Positions 28,103 to 36,852 of a stretch of DNA of 40,653 nt are shown one piece after another; position 1 is the first letter of the stretch; each line of letters begins with the position of its first letter. The stretch lies in NCBI GenBank assembly GCA_016180575.1, contig JACPAY010000017.1, positions 1 through 40,653 on the forward strand, read 5' to 3'. Both the position numbers and the translations under genes were made by a program. This DNA is from Candidatus Omnitrophota bacterium (GTDB taxonomy: Bacteria; Omnitrophota; Gorgyraeia; Aquiviventales; Aquiviventaceae). Below the pieces are notes generated by a model. The model saw only the letters and a list, made by a program, of their open reading frames with translations, was not told where the DNA came from and searched no databases.

Positions 28103-28522
28103 ATGGCGCTCGACACGAAGAAGCTCATCCAGCTGATGAACGAGGGGCTGGAGATGGAGTACGCGAGCCAGATCCAGTACCTCACCCAGGCCGCCATCAC
28201 GACCGGCCCCTACGCGGAGGGGCTCATCGCCCGGTTCAAGGAGATCGCCGGCGACGAGCAGGAGCACGCGGAGATCCTCCGCACCCGGATCGCCGCGCTG
28301 GGCGGGGTGCCGACGACGAAGGTGGGCGAGATCCAGATCCACAAGGATTCCCTGCAGGCGGTGAAGATCAACCTCAAATACGAGCGGGACACCGTGGACT
28401 TCTACCGGAAGATCCTGAACCTCATCCCGCACGATGAGGTCATCCTCTACGAGGCGATTGAGCACGTCCTGCAGGACAGCCAGGAGCACGTGGAGGAACT
28501 TGAACGCTTGGTAGGAAAATAG
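28103..28522 (+). CDS. Ferritin-like (bacterioferritin family) protein
   Basis: EMEYASQIQYLTQA...EIAGDEQEHAEIL...HVLQDSQEHVEEL; only confident plus-strand gene. Confidence 0.85.
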   Translation: MALDTKKLIQLMNEGLEMEYASQIQYLTQAAITTGPYAEGLIARFKEIAGDEQEHAEILRTRIAALGGVPTTKVGEIQIHKDSLQAVKINLKYERDTVDFYRKILNLIPHDEVILYEAIEHVLQDSQEHVEELERLVGK

Positions 28523-28539
28523 CGCTCGACCCGTAGCGT

Positions 28540-28637
28540 TCAGCTATCAGCCGTCAGCCCTCAGCTAAAAGAAGAACCGTCTGGGAAACCCCCAGACGGT
28601 TTTTGGTTTTTGCTGACAGCTGAAAGCTGACGGCTAA
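28540..28637. repeat. AGCTATCAGCCGTCAGCCCTCAGCT-type inverted repeat flanking the terminator
   Basis: cagctatcagccgtcagccctcagctaaaa ... tgctgacagctgaaagctgacggctaa. Confidence 0.7.
28575..28606. terminator. Bidirectional terminator between convergent genes
   Basis: aaccgtctggg aaac cccagacggttttt with A/T tracts on both sides. Confidence 0.8.
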
Positions 28638-28858
28638 CTTGGGATTGCTTCTACTCCCGTGATCTCCGGCACCTCGGCGCGGATGGCGCGCTCGATGCCC
28701 ATCTTGAGCGTCATGGTGGACGACGGGCAACCGGAGCAGCTGCCCACCAGGCGCAGCTTCACCAGCCCGTCCACCACGTCGATGAGCTCGATGTCGCCGC
28801 CGTCCATCTGCACCGCCGGGCGAATCCGATTGATGACCTGCTCCACGCGCTCTCGCAT
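28634..28858 (-). CDS. NifU C-terminal domain (Nfu-type) protein
   Basis: IRPAVQMDGGDIELIDVVDGLVKLRLVGSCSGCPSSTMTLKMGIE. Confidence 0.88.
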   Translation of the reverse strand: MRERVEQVINRIRPAVQMDGGDIELIDVVDGLVKLRLVGSCSGCPSSTMTLKMGIERAIRAEVPEITGVEAIPS

Positions 28859-28918
28859 TGTATCCTCAGCATAGCACGGCCCGCCGCCCTCGTCAACGGC
28901 GCCGCTCACCACGGTGCA

Positions 28919-29031
28919 GTCTCAATTCGGCGGGTGACGCGGAGCCGGGGACCCCGCCGCCTGCCCGCAGGCCGATCAGGCCGAGGACAGCCGGCGGGGT
29001 GGCGGCGCGGCAGGCCCCGCCGAATTGAGAC
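28919..29031. repeat. R1 repeat, copy 2 (complete, with inverted termini)
   Basis: GTCTCAATTCGGCGGG...CCCCGCCGAATTGAGAC around the same core as copies 1 and 3. Confidence 0.92.
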
Positions 29032-29038
29032 ACGACCC

Positions 29039-32000
29039 TCACCACAGCTCCGGCAGCGGCTGGCGCACCTTGCGCCCCGCCGGGTCTTCGACCACGAGCG
29101 TCAGCGTGTAGCTGTGGTAGCGGGTGTCCACGCGGAAGGCGACCTGGTGGGTCGTCCCCAGGGGGGTCTTCGGGCTTTGGCGGATCTCCCCGATGACCGC
29201 GTGCTCCACCCAGCCGATGGCAGGCGTCGAGGTCGTCCAGCGGACCTGGAGCTCCGGCCACCCGTCGAGCCGGATGAGGTCCGTCCGGAGGTTGTGGACC
29301 TGGGGCGGCCCCGCAGGGATGGGGAGAACCGGTGGCGCTGGCAGGGGCGGGGCCACTGGCGCCGGCGGCGGGGGCGCCAGCGTGGTCACCGTCACCGCGC
29401 TCGACAGCGCGGAGACGTTGCCCGCCGCATCCTGGGCGCGGACGAGGTAGGTGTAGGCGGTGTCAGGGGCGAGGCCCGTGTCGTGGTAGGTCAGGCCGGA
29501 GACCGTGGCCAGGGAATCCCCGTTGCGCAAGACGGTGTACCCGACGACACCGGTATCGTCGCTGGCGGCTGCCCATACCAGCTCCACCGCCGTGAGCGCC
29601 GCCGTTCCGCGGAGCGCACCTGGCGGCGTGGGCGGGGTCGTGTCTGGCGTGCCGGTCACGAACGTGAGCCCCTCCTGGGTCGCGCGGTTGCCCGCGGTAT
29701 CGGCCGAGCTGAGGCGCACGTAGTAGCGGGTCGCGGGGGTCAGGCCCGTGAGCTGGAGGTGGTGCTCGATGACACGCGTCCCGTCCTGCGCCTGGTGCGT
29801 GAACGTCCCGGGCTCAAGGCTGTAGTCGGCCCGGCTGTCGGCGGGCTCATCGGTCCGCCAGGTCAGGGTCGCGGCCTCCGTCGTCACCGCGGTGATCGCC
29901 GCATCAAAGAGGCGCGGTGGCTGCCGGTCAATGGGCGCTTGCGTGGTAAAGGTCACCTCGTTGGACCACGCGCCCCAGAGGCCGCGATCATCACGCGCGC
30001 GCACCTGGGCGAAGTAGGCGGTCTGGGGCGAGAGGTCCGAGAGCGGCAGGGTCTCCGGCTGGCCGCTGGCCTTCAGGCCGGTCAGGCGCTCCACGAGGCG
30101 CACGAAGGGGGCCGCCGCGCCCTCCAGGCGTTGCTGGCTCAGCTGGACTTCGTAAGCGACGACGGTGCCGGAGACGCCGTCATCCCCAGGTGCGGTCCAC
30201 GCCAGCGCCGCCGTCAGATCGCTCACATCGCTGGCCCCCAAGTCGCCCACCGCCCCAGGGGGTTCCACATCCTGGACACCCAACGTCACCACCGTCAGAT
30301 CGGGGAAGCGCCGCTCTGTGCCGGTGGCCTCCTGCGTCGTTACCTGGAAGGTGTAGAGGCTGCCCGCGGTCAAGGGGGCCATGGCGAGCGTGTGGGTGCG
30401 GGCCAGGGTCGTGTCCTCCACGAGCTGACCGTAGGCGGTGGTGTAGCCGTAGGCGACGCGCACCCGGGTGGGCTGTTCGGTCGTCACGCGCAGCGTGGCG
30501 CTGGCCTCCGTCACCGCCGTCAGCTCAAGCCCGGGCTCCGTCGGGGGCGTCGGGTCGTCGGGGAGCACGGTCACCGTCACAGCATCGGTCCCGCTCAAGC
30601 TGCCATCGTGCACCGTCAGCGTGAAGCGGAAGTCCGTCGTTGCCTGGACCACCGGCGGTGTGAAGCTGGCGGTGGCGCTCGTGGCGCCCAGCAGCGTGAC
30701 GGCGGGGCCCGCCGTCTGCTGCCACTGGTACGTCAGGGGATCGCCATCCGGATCGGTCGAGCCGCGGCCATCGAGCGAGACGGTCCCGCCGCTCGTCACC
30801 CGGTCCGGCCCGGCGTCCGCGACGGGGGGGCGGTTGACGGTGCAGCCCTGGGACTCCGCGGGCTTCCCGGTCGGATCGCCGCAGCTATTGGCATCGGTGC
30901 AGGTTCGTGTCTGGATGCCATCGACACAGGCCCCCCAGGCGGTGCAGCTCCAGCTCGGCGTGCACGGCGGCGGAGCGCCGTTATCCACCATCACCGTGAT
31001 CGGCGAAGACGTGGCGCGGTTCCCTGCCGCATCCCTGGCAATGGCCGTCAGCACATGCGAGCCATTCGCAGCGCCGGTCGTATCCCAGGCCAATGCATAG
31101 GGGGCACCGGGATCTTCGGCCCCCAGCGCGGTCCCATCCAGCTGGAATCTGACCCCGATGACGCCGATGTTGTCCGACGCGTCAGCGGCCAGCGTCACCG
31201 CGGACCCGGACACGGTCGCATCAGGCGCCGGGGCCGTAAGCGCCACGGTCGGCGGAACGGGATCGCCGGCCCCTGGCGCGACAACGAGATGGCACCTGGC
31301 GGTCGAATGGCCATCCGCGACGAGAATGGGGAAGGTGCCTGGGGCGCTGGCCTGGAAGGAAAAGGCGTGGCCGATCCCGCTGCTGACCACCCCCCCGCTT
31401 GGTCCGACAGCTTTCCAGGCATGATAGGTCGCCCCGCCCGTGGAGGTGAAGACGGCTTCCGCATCCACCTCGACGGTGGCCGTGAGCGGGTTGCACGCCA
31501 GAGGGGGGAGATTGGGGTTCACCACTTTGACGAGATCAGAGGGCTTGGAGTCGCCCTGGCTGTTCGTCACATCCAGCCGGAAGAGGGACACGCCGGGAGG
31601 AACCGCCAGGGCAGCCTGGCCATCCGGCCAATCGGTTGTCCCGCTGGGCGCGGCGACGGTCTCGATGAGCTGCCACTCGCAGTTGAACGTGCTGCCGTCC
31701 TCTCGGCACCCAAACGGATGGTAGACGCTTCGGTAGACCTTCGCGGCGGAGAGCGTGGCGCCTGCCGCCGTGGTGGCGTGAAAGGTCGCCGTCGCCGGCC
31801 CGTCGGTCACCGCGGGGCTTACCGCGAACGCCATGATGTGCGGTTCGGCGCTGACCCGAGGCGAGCCGGCCGGCCCCGGGGTGGGGGAGGGCAGCAGCGG
31901 ATAGGCCGCCAGGCCGGCGGCGGCTCGGTTGCTGAAGTACGTGTTGTCCACTTCTCCGCTCACCTGCGCCCCCACGGCATCGGCGTCCAAGAACGTCGTC

Positions 32001-35000
32001 ATGTTGACCAGCGTGTTGCCTTGGACGGTGATGGGGATGTCCACCTGGGGACTCTTGGTGTAGAGGAGGACACTGCCCGGCCGGTCAAAGACCATGATGT
32101 TGTCTTTGATCACGATCTGATGGTTGCCGGGGATGGCGTCTGGGTGCGACGTGCCGTAAATGCCGTTAAAGGGCTCATCCGCCACCGTGATCATCCAACG
32201 ATTGAGGGCCCCCGGCCCCTGTTCGAGGACGTTGCCTTGAATCGTCGCCTCGCCGCCCAGCTGGACATTGATGACCTTGCTCGCGCTTCCCCCGAGGTGC
32301 GCGATGACGTTGTTGAGGATCTCGCATTTCTTCGCCCCGCACTTGACCCCATGGCCGCCCGTCACGTGATAGACGACGTTGTTTCGGAAAATGGCATGCG
32401 GGGTGCGCTTGGCGATGTACACGTTATGCGAGGTCCCGTCTTGCCCGTTCCGCTCAAAGCGAGAGTTCTCGATGAGGATCGTGCCCGTTGGGGCGCCCTC
32501 TTCGCCGCCAAGGTAGGCCGTCTGGTTATCGTGGAAGTAGACGTTGCGAATCGTCAGGCTGGCGGCCTCGTTCCTCACACAGGCCCCGTTGCCAGAGCCC
32601 GACGAGATGCCGGAGCACTCCAGGCCCTCAATCGTCACGTCCTCTGATTGCACCACGAGCGCTCCCTTCCCTGAGCACGCTGTCTCTCTCAGGTGAGCGC
32701 CAGGCTCCCCCACGATGGAAATCCCCTTTTTGCCTCGCGGGATGACGGCGCACTGGCGATAGACGCCCCCCCTCACGAGCACCGTATCGCCCGGCGCAGC
32801 CGCGTCAACCGCCTTCTGGATCGTGCCAAATGGGGTCGAGCCTCTCCCATCCCCCGTGCCGTCGAGAGCGACGTAGAGGATTCGATGCGGAGGCGTCGCC
32901 GGCTGGACGGTCACCGTGAGGTCATCGCTGGCTGACAAGGCTCCGTCATGGGCCGTCAGGCGGAGGACATAGCTCCCCTCGACGGAGAAGGTCGCGGTCG
33001 TCGCCGGGGCTGCCGGGTCCTCGAGGGCCGCTGTCCCGGGCCCGCTGACCTGCGACCAGGCGACCGTCAGGCTCTGTCCTGTCGGCAAGCCATCGTCGCT
33101 GACGGTCCCTTCGAGCGTGGCGGCGGCGGGGAGGGTGAGCGCCTGGTCCGAGCCGGCCCGGGCGACCGGCGCCTGGTTCGCAGGAGGAGTTGGGGTCGGC
33201 GCGGGCGAAGAGCCGGCGGGCGTGAAGACGATCGTGGCGCTGAAGAAGGTGGAGTCGCAGCCGTACTCAGCGCGCTTGTTGATGACGAAGTCCACCGCCT
33301 GCTGCGCGGCCACCGCCGCCGTCACGTCGTAGCTGGCGCCCGTGGCATCGCCGTTGGCGATGACGCGCTCCCACCGCGTGGCGCCGCCCGTCCGGATCGA
33401 CACCAGGACGCCATCCCCACAATCGGGATTGAGGTCATACGCCCGGCCGGTCACCCGGATGCTGCCGGCGCTTGGCGCGGTCCAGCGCCTAATCACATCG
33501 CTCACGTTTCCTGGATGCCCCCCATCGGCCCACAGCAATTGGTAGGGCTCCGGACCCTTCCACTGCCCATTTGCGGGGTCGTAGGTCAAGGGGCCAGCCG
33601 GCGCGAGGTAGGACCAGCCGTTCGCTCCTTGCGTCCCGGCGAAATCCACGGACGCCGAAGCGGTCGTTGCGCCAGCGGGAGGGAATGATGGAGCATCGCC
33701 AGGTGTCGGCGAGGGGGTGGGGGTAAAGACTGGGGCGGGAGGCGGAGAGCAGTTCGGAGCGCCGCCTGGCATGGTGACCGTAGCTTCCTTCGAGCTGGTT
33801 CCATACGCATTGCTGGCCGTTAGAACATACGTGGTGGTGCCGCATGGTTTCAGCAACAGCGTGCCAGCGTGTTCTACGGCTCCAACCGGGCTTAAGGTGA
33901 CGGAGGTGGCAGACGGATCTGCATACCAGGTCACATAAGCCGTATCAACTGTGCCATTGCCATTCCCTGTCGGGATATCCGGCAAACTTCTTGGATAGAC
34001 ATTCAACACAGTTTCCGGCGGGCTGGTTCGGGGAACAGGCGGTGGTGCAATGTTGTCGCCTACTTCATAGACATGGATCAAGCTCCGAGCGCTGTCTCCA
34101 GTAATTCCAACTGAAACATATAATCGGCTGGTCACGGGGTCAAACGCCGCGCCGTTGACGTTTTGGGATTGCATTTGACCCGGGTCCCCAAACGTCCAGG
34201 CCCCGTTAACTGTTGACGCTCCCGGACCGATGGACACATAGCCCAAATTCGGATATGAAACAGGCCAGGTTTGCGCCGGCTGGGGATCGGTGATGGCTTT
34301 CTGCCCTTGGGCCACCGCCGCTAAATCCGAAGGGGCATATTCCCACCACCAGTGCGTGACTAGCTGCACCGCTGTAGCGCCGTTATAATAAAAGCTGCGG
34401 CCTTTCTTTAAACTTGGGAAGTAAAACAGGCCGCTCTTCGTCGGGGTGTCAATCCAAACCGCTGTGCCGGGGTTTTCTCTTACCCAATAACCAATGCCAT
34501 TCCGGGGATTCCAGCCCTCCCAATCAGACCAGTAATCAGTATCGCGATGAGGCGGTTCAGGGACTGAATACGCCGTGGCGTCATTAGCAAACGGGTACCC
34601 AAGAATCGTTTTAAAATTCAACGAAGATTGTGGCGGGTTGGAAGTGACATCGGGCGGCACAAATGCGGTCAGGGTTGGTCCATCGCTGTTAAAATGCACC
34701 GTTCCGGATTCCACCCCGCCGCAGCCGGCTCCCAGCCGTTTGCCGCCCAGGTACGCAGAAGCGAACCAGGCAGGAATGGCGGTGGTGCATTGCCCTGTGA
34801 AACCGGGTCCTACCCCTGAAAATTTCCACGGACCGTAAGAACTGATAGTGCCCGCACTGTCATTGATGGTGCTATATCCGATGGTAGGATTAGCAGCACC
34901 ACAGCCGGTGTTGTAGATATCGACGTAGTTCCAATACAATCGTTTGTCTACATCGTCCCAATGCATCCCCCGAAAATAGATGCTGTTGGGGTTGCCGCAA

Positions 35001-35371
35001 GTAATCGTTTTGCCGCCACCGAAATGACCCCAATCCTTCACAAAGGTGCCGGAGGGATATGGCGCCGTCATAGATGGGGTTGGAATACTATATTCGTAAA
35101 GACTCCACGGGTAGATCGAAATAAAACCGCGCAGCTGCCCATTGACTCGGCGCAGAGCAAAACCTGCCGAGTAGTAATCATTGCCGATGAGGGGCGGCAG
35201 GAAGGATCCAATATATTTGAAATCCTTCTGGGTTAAAATTGCTTTCTGGTCAGCGGCTGTGGCCAACGAGGGGCGGGTAACGTGCACAAGGCTCAAGGGT
35301 AGCGCAAGGAGGGTGGCGCAGGCGAGTCGTCCTGCGGTCGACCGACGAATTCCTGAAAGCGGATTCCGCAT
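29039..35371 (-). CDS. Very large exported multidomain surface protein (propeller-like N-term, PKD, beta-helix, TSP1-like Cys motif, FN3 repeats)
   Basis: Signal LACATLLALPLSLVHVTRPSLATA; APGDTVLVRGGVYR beta-helix; VADAGPDRVTSGGTVSLDGRGSTDPDGDPLTYQW PKD; CTPSWSCTAWGACVDGIQTRTC; FN3 repeats. SD GAGGGAACAG before ATG 35371. Confidence 0.85.
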   Translation of the reverse strand: MRNPLSGIRRSTAGRLACATLLALPLSLVHVTRPSLATAADQKAILTQKDFKYIGSFLPPLIGNDYYSAGFALRRVNGQLRGFISIYPWSLYEYSIPTPSMTAPYPSGTFVKDWGHFGGGKTITCGNPNSIYFRGMHWDDVDKRLYWNYVDIYNTGCGAANPTIGYSTINDSAGTISSYGPWKFSGVGPGFTGQCTTAIPAWFASAYLGGKRLGAGCGGVESGTVHFNSDGPTLTAFVPPDVTSNPPQSSLNFKTILGYPFANDATAYSVPEPPHRDTDYWSDWEGWNPRNGIGYWVRENPGTAVWIDTPTKSGLFYFPSLKKGRSFYYNGATAVQLVTHWWWEYAPSDLAAVAQGQKAITDPQPAQTWPVSYPNLGYVSIGPGASTVNGAWTFGDPGQMQSQNVNGAAFDPVTSRLYVSVGITGDSARSLIHVYEVGDNIAPPPVPRTSPPETVLNVYPRSLPDIPTGNGNGTVDTAYVTWYADPSATSVTLSPVGAVEHAGTLLLKPCGTTTYVLTASNAYGTSSKEATVTMPGGAPNCSPPPAPVFTPTPSPTPGDAPSFPPAGATTASASVDFAGTQGANGWSYLAPAGPLTYDPANGQWKGPEPYQLLWADGGHPGNVSDVIRRWTAPSAGSIRVTGRAYDLNPDCGDGVLVSIRTGGATRWERVIANGDATGASYDVTAAVAAQQAVDFVINKRAEYGCDSTFFSATIVFTPAGSSPAPTPTPPANQAPVARAGSDQALTLPAAATLEGTVSDDGLPTGQSLTVAWSQVSGPGTAALEDPAAPATTATFSVEGSYVLRLTAHDGALSASDDLTVTVQPATPPHRILYVALDGTGDGRGSTPFGTIQKAVDAAAPGDTVLVRGGVYRQCAVIPRGKKGISIVGEPGAHLRETACSGKGALVVQSEDVTIEGLECSGISSGSGNGACVRNEAASLTIRNVYFHDNQTAYLGGEEGAPTGTILIENSRFERNGQDGTSHNVYIAKRTPHAIFRNNVVYHVTGGHGVKCGAKKCEILNNVIAHLGGSASKVINVQLGGEATIQGNVLEQGPGALNRWMITVADEPFNGIYGTSHPDAIPGNHQIVIKDNIMVFDRPGSVLLYTKSPQVDIPITVQGNTLVNMTTFLDADAVGAQVSGEVDNTYFSNRAAAGLAAYPLLPSPTPGPAGSPRVSAEPHIMAFAVSPAVTDGPATATFHATTAAGATLSAAKVYRSVYHPFGCREDGSTFNCEWQLIETVAAPSGTTDWPDGQAALAVPPGVSLFRLDVTNSQGDSKPSDLVKVVNPNLPPLACNPLTATVEVDAEAVFTSTGGATYHAWKAVGPSGGVVSSGIGHAFSFQASAPGTFPILVADGHSTARCHLVVAPGAGDPVPPTVALTAPAPDATVSGSAVTLAADASDNIGVIGVRFQLDGTALGAEDPGAPYALAWDTTGAANGSHVLTAIARDAAGNRATSSPITVMVDNGAPPPCTPSWSCTAWGACVDGIQTRTCTDANSCGDPTGKPAESQGCTVNRPPVADAGPDRVTSGGTVSLDGRGSTDPDGDPLTYQWQQTAGPAVTLLGATSATASFTPPVVQATTDFRFTLTVHDGSLSGTDAVTVTVLPDDPTPPTEPGLELTAVTEASATLRVTTEQPTRVRVAYGYTTAYGQLVEDTTLARTHTLAMAPLTAGSLYTFQVTTQEATGTERRFPDLTVVTLGVQDVEPPGAVGDLGASDVSDLTAALAWTAPGDDGVSGTVVAYEVQLSQQRLEGAAAPFVRLVERLTGLKASGQPETLPLSDLSPQTAYFAQVRARDDRGLWGAWSNEVTFTTQAPIDRQPPRLFDAAITAVTTEAATLTWRTDEPADSRADYSLEPGTFTHQAQDGTRVIEHHLQLTGLTPATRYYVRLSSADTAGNRATQEGLTFVTGTPDTTPPTPPGALRGTAALTAVELVWAAASDDTGVVGYTVLRNGDSLATVSGLTYHDTGLAPDTAYTYLVRAQDAAGNVSALSSAVTVTTLAPPPPAPVAPPLPAPPVLPIPAGPPQVHNLRTDLIRLDGWPELQVRWTTSTPAIGWVEHAVIGEIRQSPKTPLGTTHQVAFRVDTRYHSYTLTLVVEDPAGRKVRQPLPELW

Positions 35372-35391
35372 CTGTTCCCTCATTTTCGGAA

Positions 35392-35530
35392 TAAAAAAGC
35401 CGGACTACCCTTCGGTAGCCCGGCTGTCCTTGTCAGGCCTGCTGATGGCGGCACGCTCAACCGCCATCCAGACTGAGAGGACCCGTGGCTTTGCGTCCCC
35501 AGCTCACGCTGGGTTTGCCATTTTCGCTAT
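35392..35530 (-). ncRNA. c-di-GMP-I riboswitch 2 (proximal of tandem pair)
   Basis: AATGGCAAACCCAGC(GTGA)GCTGGGGACGCAAAGCCACGGGTCC...GGACAGCCGGGCTACCGAAGGGTAGTCCGGCTTTTTT. Confidence 0.9.
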
Positions 35531-35582
35531 TAATACTAACTTTAAAAGAACAAATGAAGTTGCCAATAAAAAAAGCCGGAGA

Positions 35583-35707
35583 CAAAAATACCGGGTGCCC
35601 TTTTCGGCAACCCGGCTTTCCTTCGGACTGCTGATAGCCCTCAGCTAACCAGCCCTGAAGGATCCGCGGCTTTGCGCCCCTGCCTTACGACAGGTTTACC
35701 TTTTCGT
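35583..35707 (-). ncRNA. c-di-GMP-I riboswitch 3 (distal of tandem pair; variant core)
   Basis: AAAAGGTAAACCTGTC(GTAA)GGCAGGGGCGCAAAGCCGCGGATCC...GGAAAGCCGGGTTGCCGAAAAGGGCACCCGGTATTTTT. Confidence 0.85.
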
Positions 35708-35718
35708 TCCTGCAACAA

Positions 35719-35746
35719 GTAAACCTGATCCAGCGCAATTTGTCAA
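35719..35746 (-). promoter_or_regulatory. Putative promoter TTGACA-N17-TTTACT for the tandem riboswitch transcript
   Basis: -35 35741-35746, -10 35719-35724, ending just before the aptamer. Confidence 0.6.
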
Positions 35747-35869
35747 ATATTTTTCACATACAGTATAATTTACATAATTCAATATACTACAATAAGTTAC
35801 AAATATAAATATGGTGACATATACGATAAAATAACGCACAAAGAGGAAGCGCTACCCTGTTTGGCCGCT

Positions 35870-36763
35870 TCACCCTCTCGCTCGCTTCCCGGACGCCGAT
35901 AGGCCAGCCTTGACGGTTTGCCCGATCGTAGCTGGGCTGTCGATGATGATAACGCCGGAGGCCCTGAGGACGGCGATCTTCTCCGCGGCCGTCCCTTTCC
36001 CCCCGGCGATGATGGCGCCCGCATGCCCCATGCGCTTCTCCTTCGGCGCCATCTTCCCGGCCACGAAGGCGAAGACCGGCTTGGTCACGTGCGCCTTGAT
36101 GTGGGCCGCGGCTTCCTCTTCCTCTGTCCCCCCGATCTCGCCGATCAGCACAATCGCCTCCGTCTGCGCGTCGCGCTCCAGGAGCGGCAGGAGATGGACG
36201 AAGCTGGAGCCAAGGACGGGATCGCCGCCGATCCCGATGCAGGTGGACTGCCCGAGCCCCGCCTGCGTCAGCTGGTAGACCGCATCGTAGGTCAGGGTGC
36301 CGCTGCGCGAGAGGACGGCGACCGGCCCGGGCCGGTGGATGTAGCCGGGCATGATGCCGAGCTTGCACGCGCCGGGCGTGATGACGCCGGGGCAGTTGGG
36401 GCCGATGAGTCGGCTCGGCGTCCCCTCCAGCGCCCGCCGCACCCGGACCATGTCCAGCGTCGGGATGCCCTCCGTGATGACGACGATGAGCGCGAGGCGC
36501 GCGCCGAGGGCTTCCAGGACGGCGTCGTAGGCGAACCGCGCCGGCACGAAGATGACCGTGGCGTTCGCCCCCGCGGCCTTCACCGCGTCGGCCACGGTGT
36601 CGAAGACCGGCACACCGTGCACCGCCTGCCCGCCCTTGCCCGGCGTGACGCCGGCCACCACGCGGGTGCCGTACTCGAGCATCTTCTCGGTGTGGAAGGC
36701 GCCGGCCTGGCCCGTGATGCCCTGGACGATCACCCGCGTGTTGCGATCGATTAAAATAGCCAT
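35870..36763 (-). CDS. sucD: Succinyl-CoA ligase alpha subunit
   Basis: [46 protein letters not shown]. Confidence 0.93.
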   Translation of the reverse strand: MAILIDRNTRVIVQGITGQAGAFHTEKMLEYGTRVVAGVTPGKGGQAVHGVPVFDTVADAVKAAGANATVIFVPARFAYDAVLEALGARLALIVVITEGIPTLDMVRVRRALEGTPSRLIGPNCPGVITPGACKLGIMPGYIHRPGPVAVLSRSGTLTYDAVYQLTQAGLGQSTCIGIGGDPVLGSSFVHLLPLLERDAQTEAIVLIGEIGGTEEEEAAAHIKAHVTKPVFAFVAGKMAPKEKRMGHAGAIIAGGKGTAAEKIAVLRASGVIIIDSPATIGQTVKAGLSASGKRARG

Positions 36764-36772
36764 CCGAGACTC

Positions 36773-36852
36773 TTGCGTAAAGCGTAATGCATAAAGCGTA
36801 ATGGATGCTGTAACGGTTTCCCCATTACGCATTCCGCGTTACGCATTACGCA
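36773..36852. repeat. GCGTAATGCGTAA-type inverted repeat between sucC and sucD
   Basis: gcgtaaagcgtaatgcataaagcgtaatgg ... ccattacgcattccgcgttacgcattacgc. Confidence 0.85.

Noticed and set aside
28893-29261. 122-aa ORF through R1 copy 2
   Set aside because: Spans the repeat and the end of the giant gene in another frame; no protein signature.
28934-32647. 1237-aa plus-strand ORF
   Set aside because: Antisense to the giant FN3/PKD gene; no recognisable domain.
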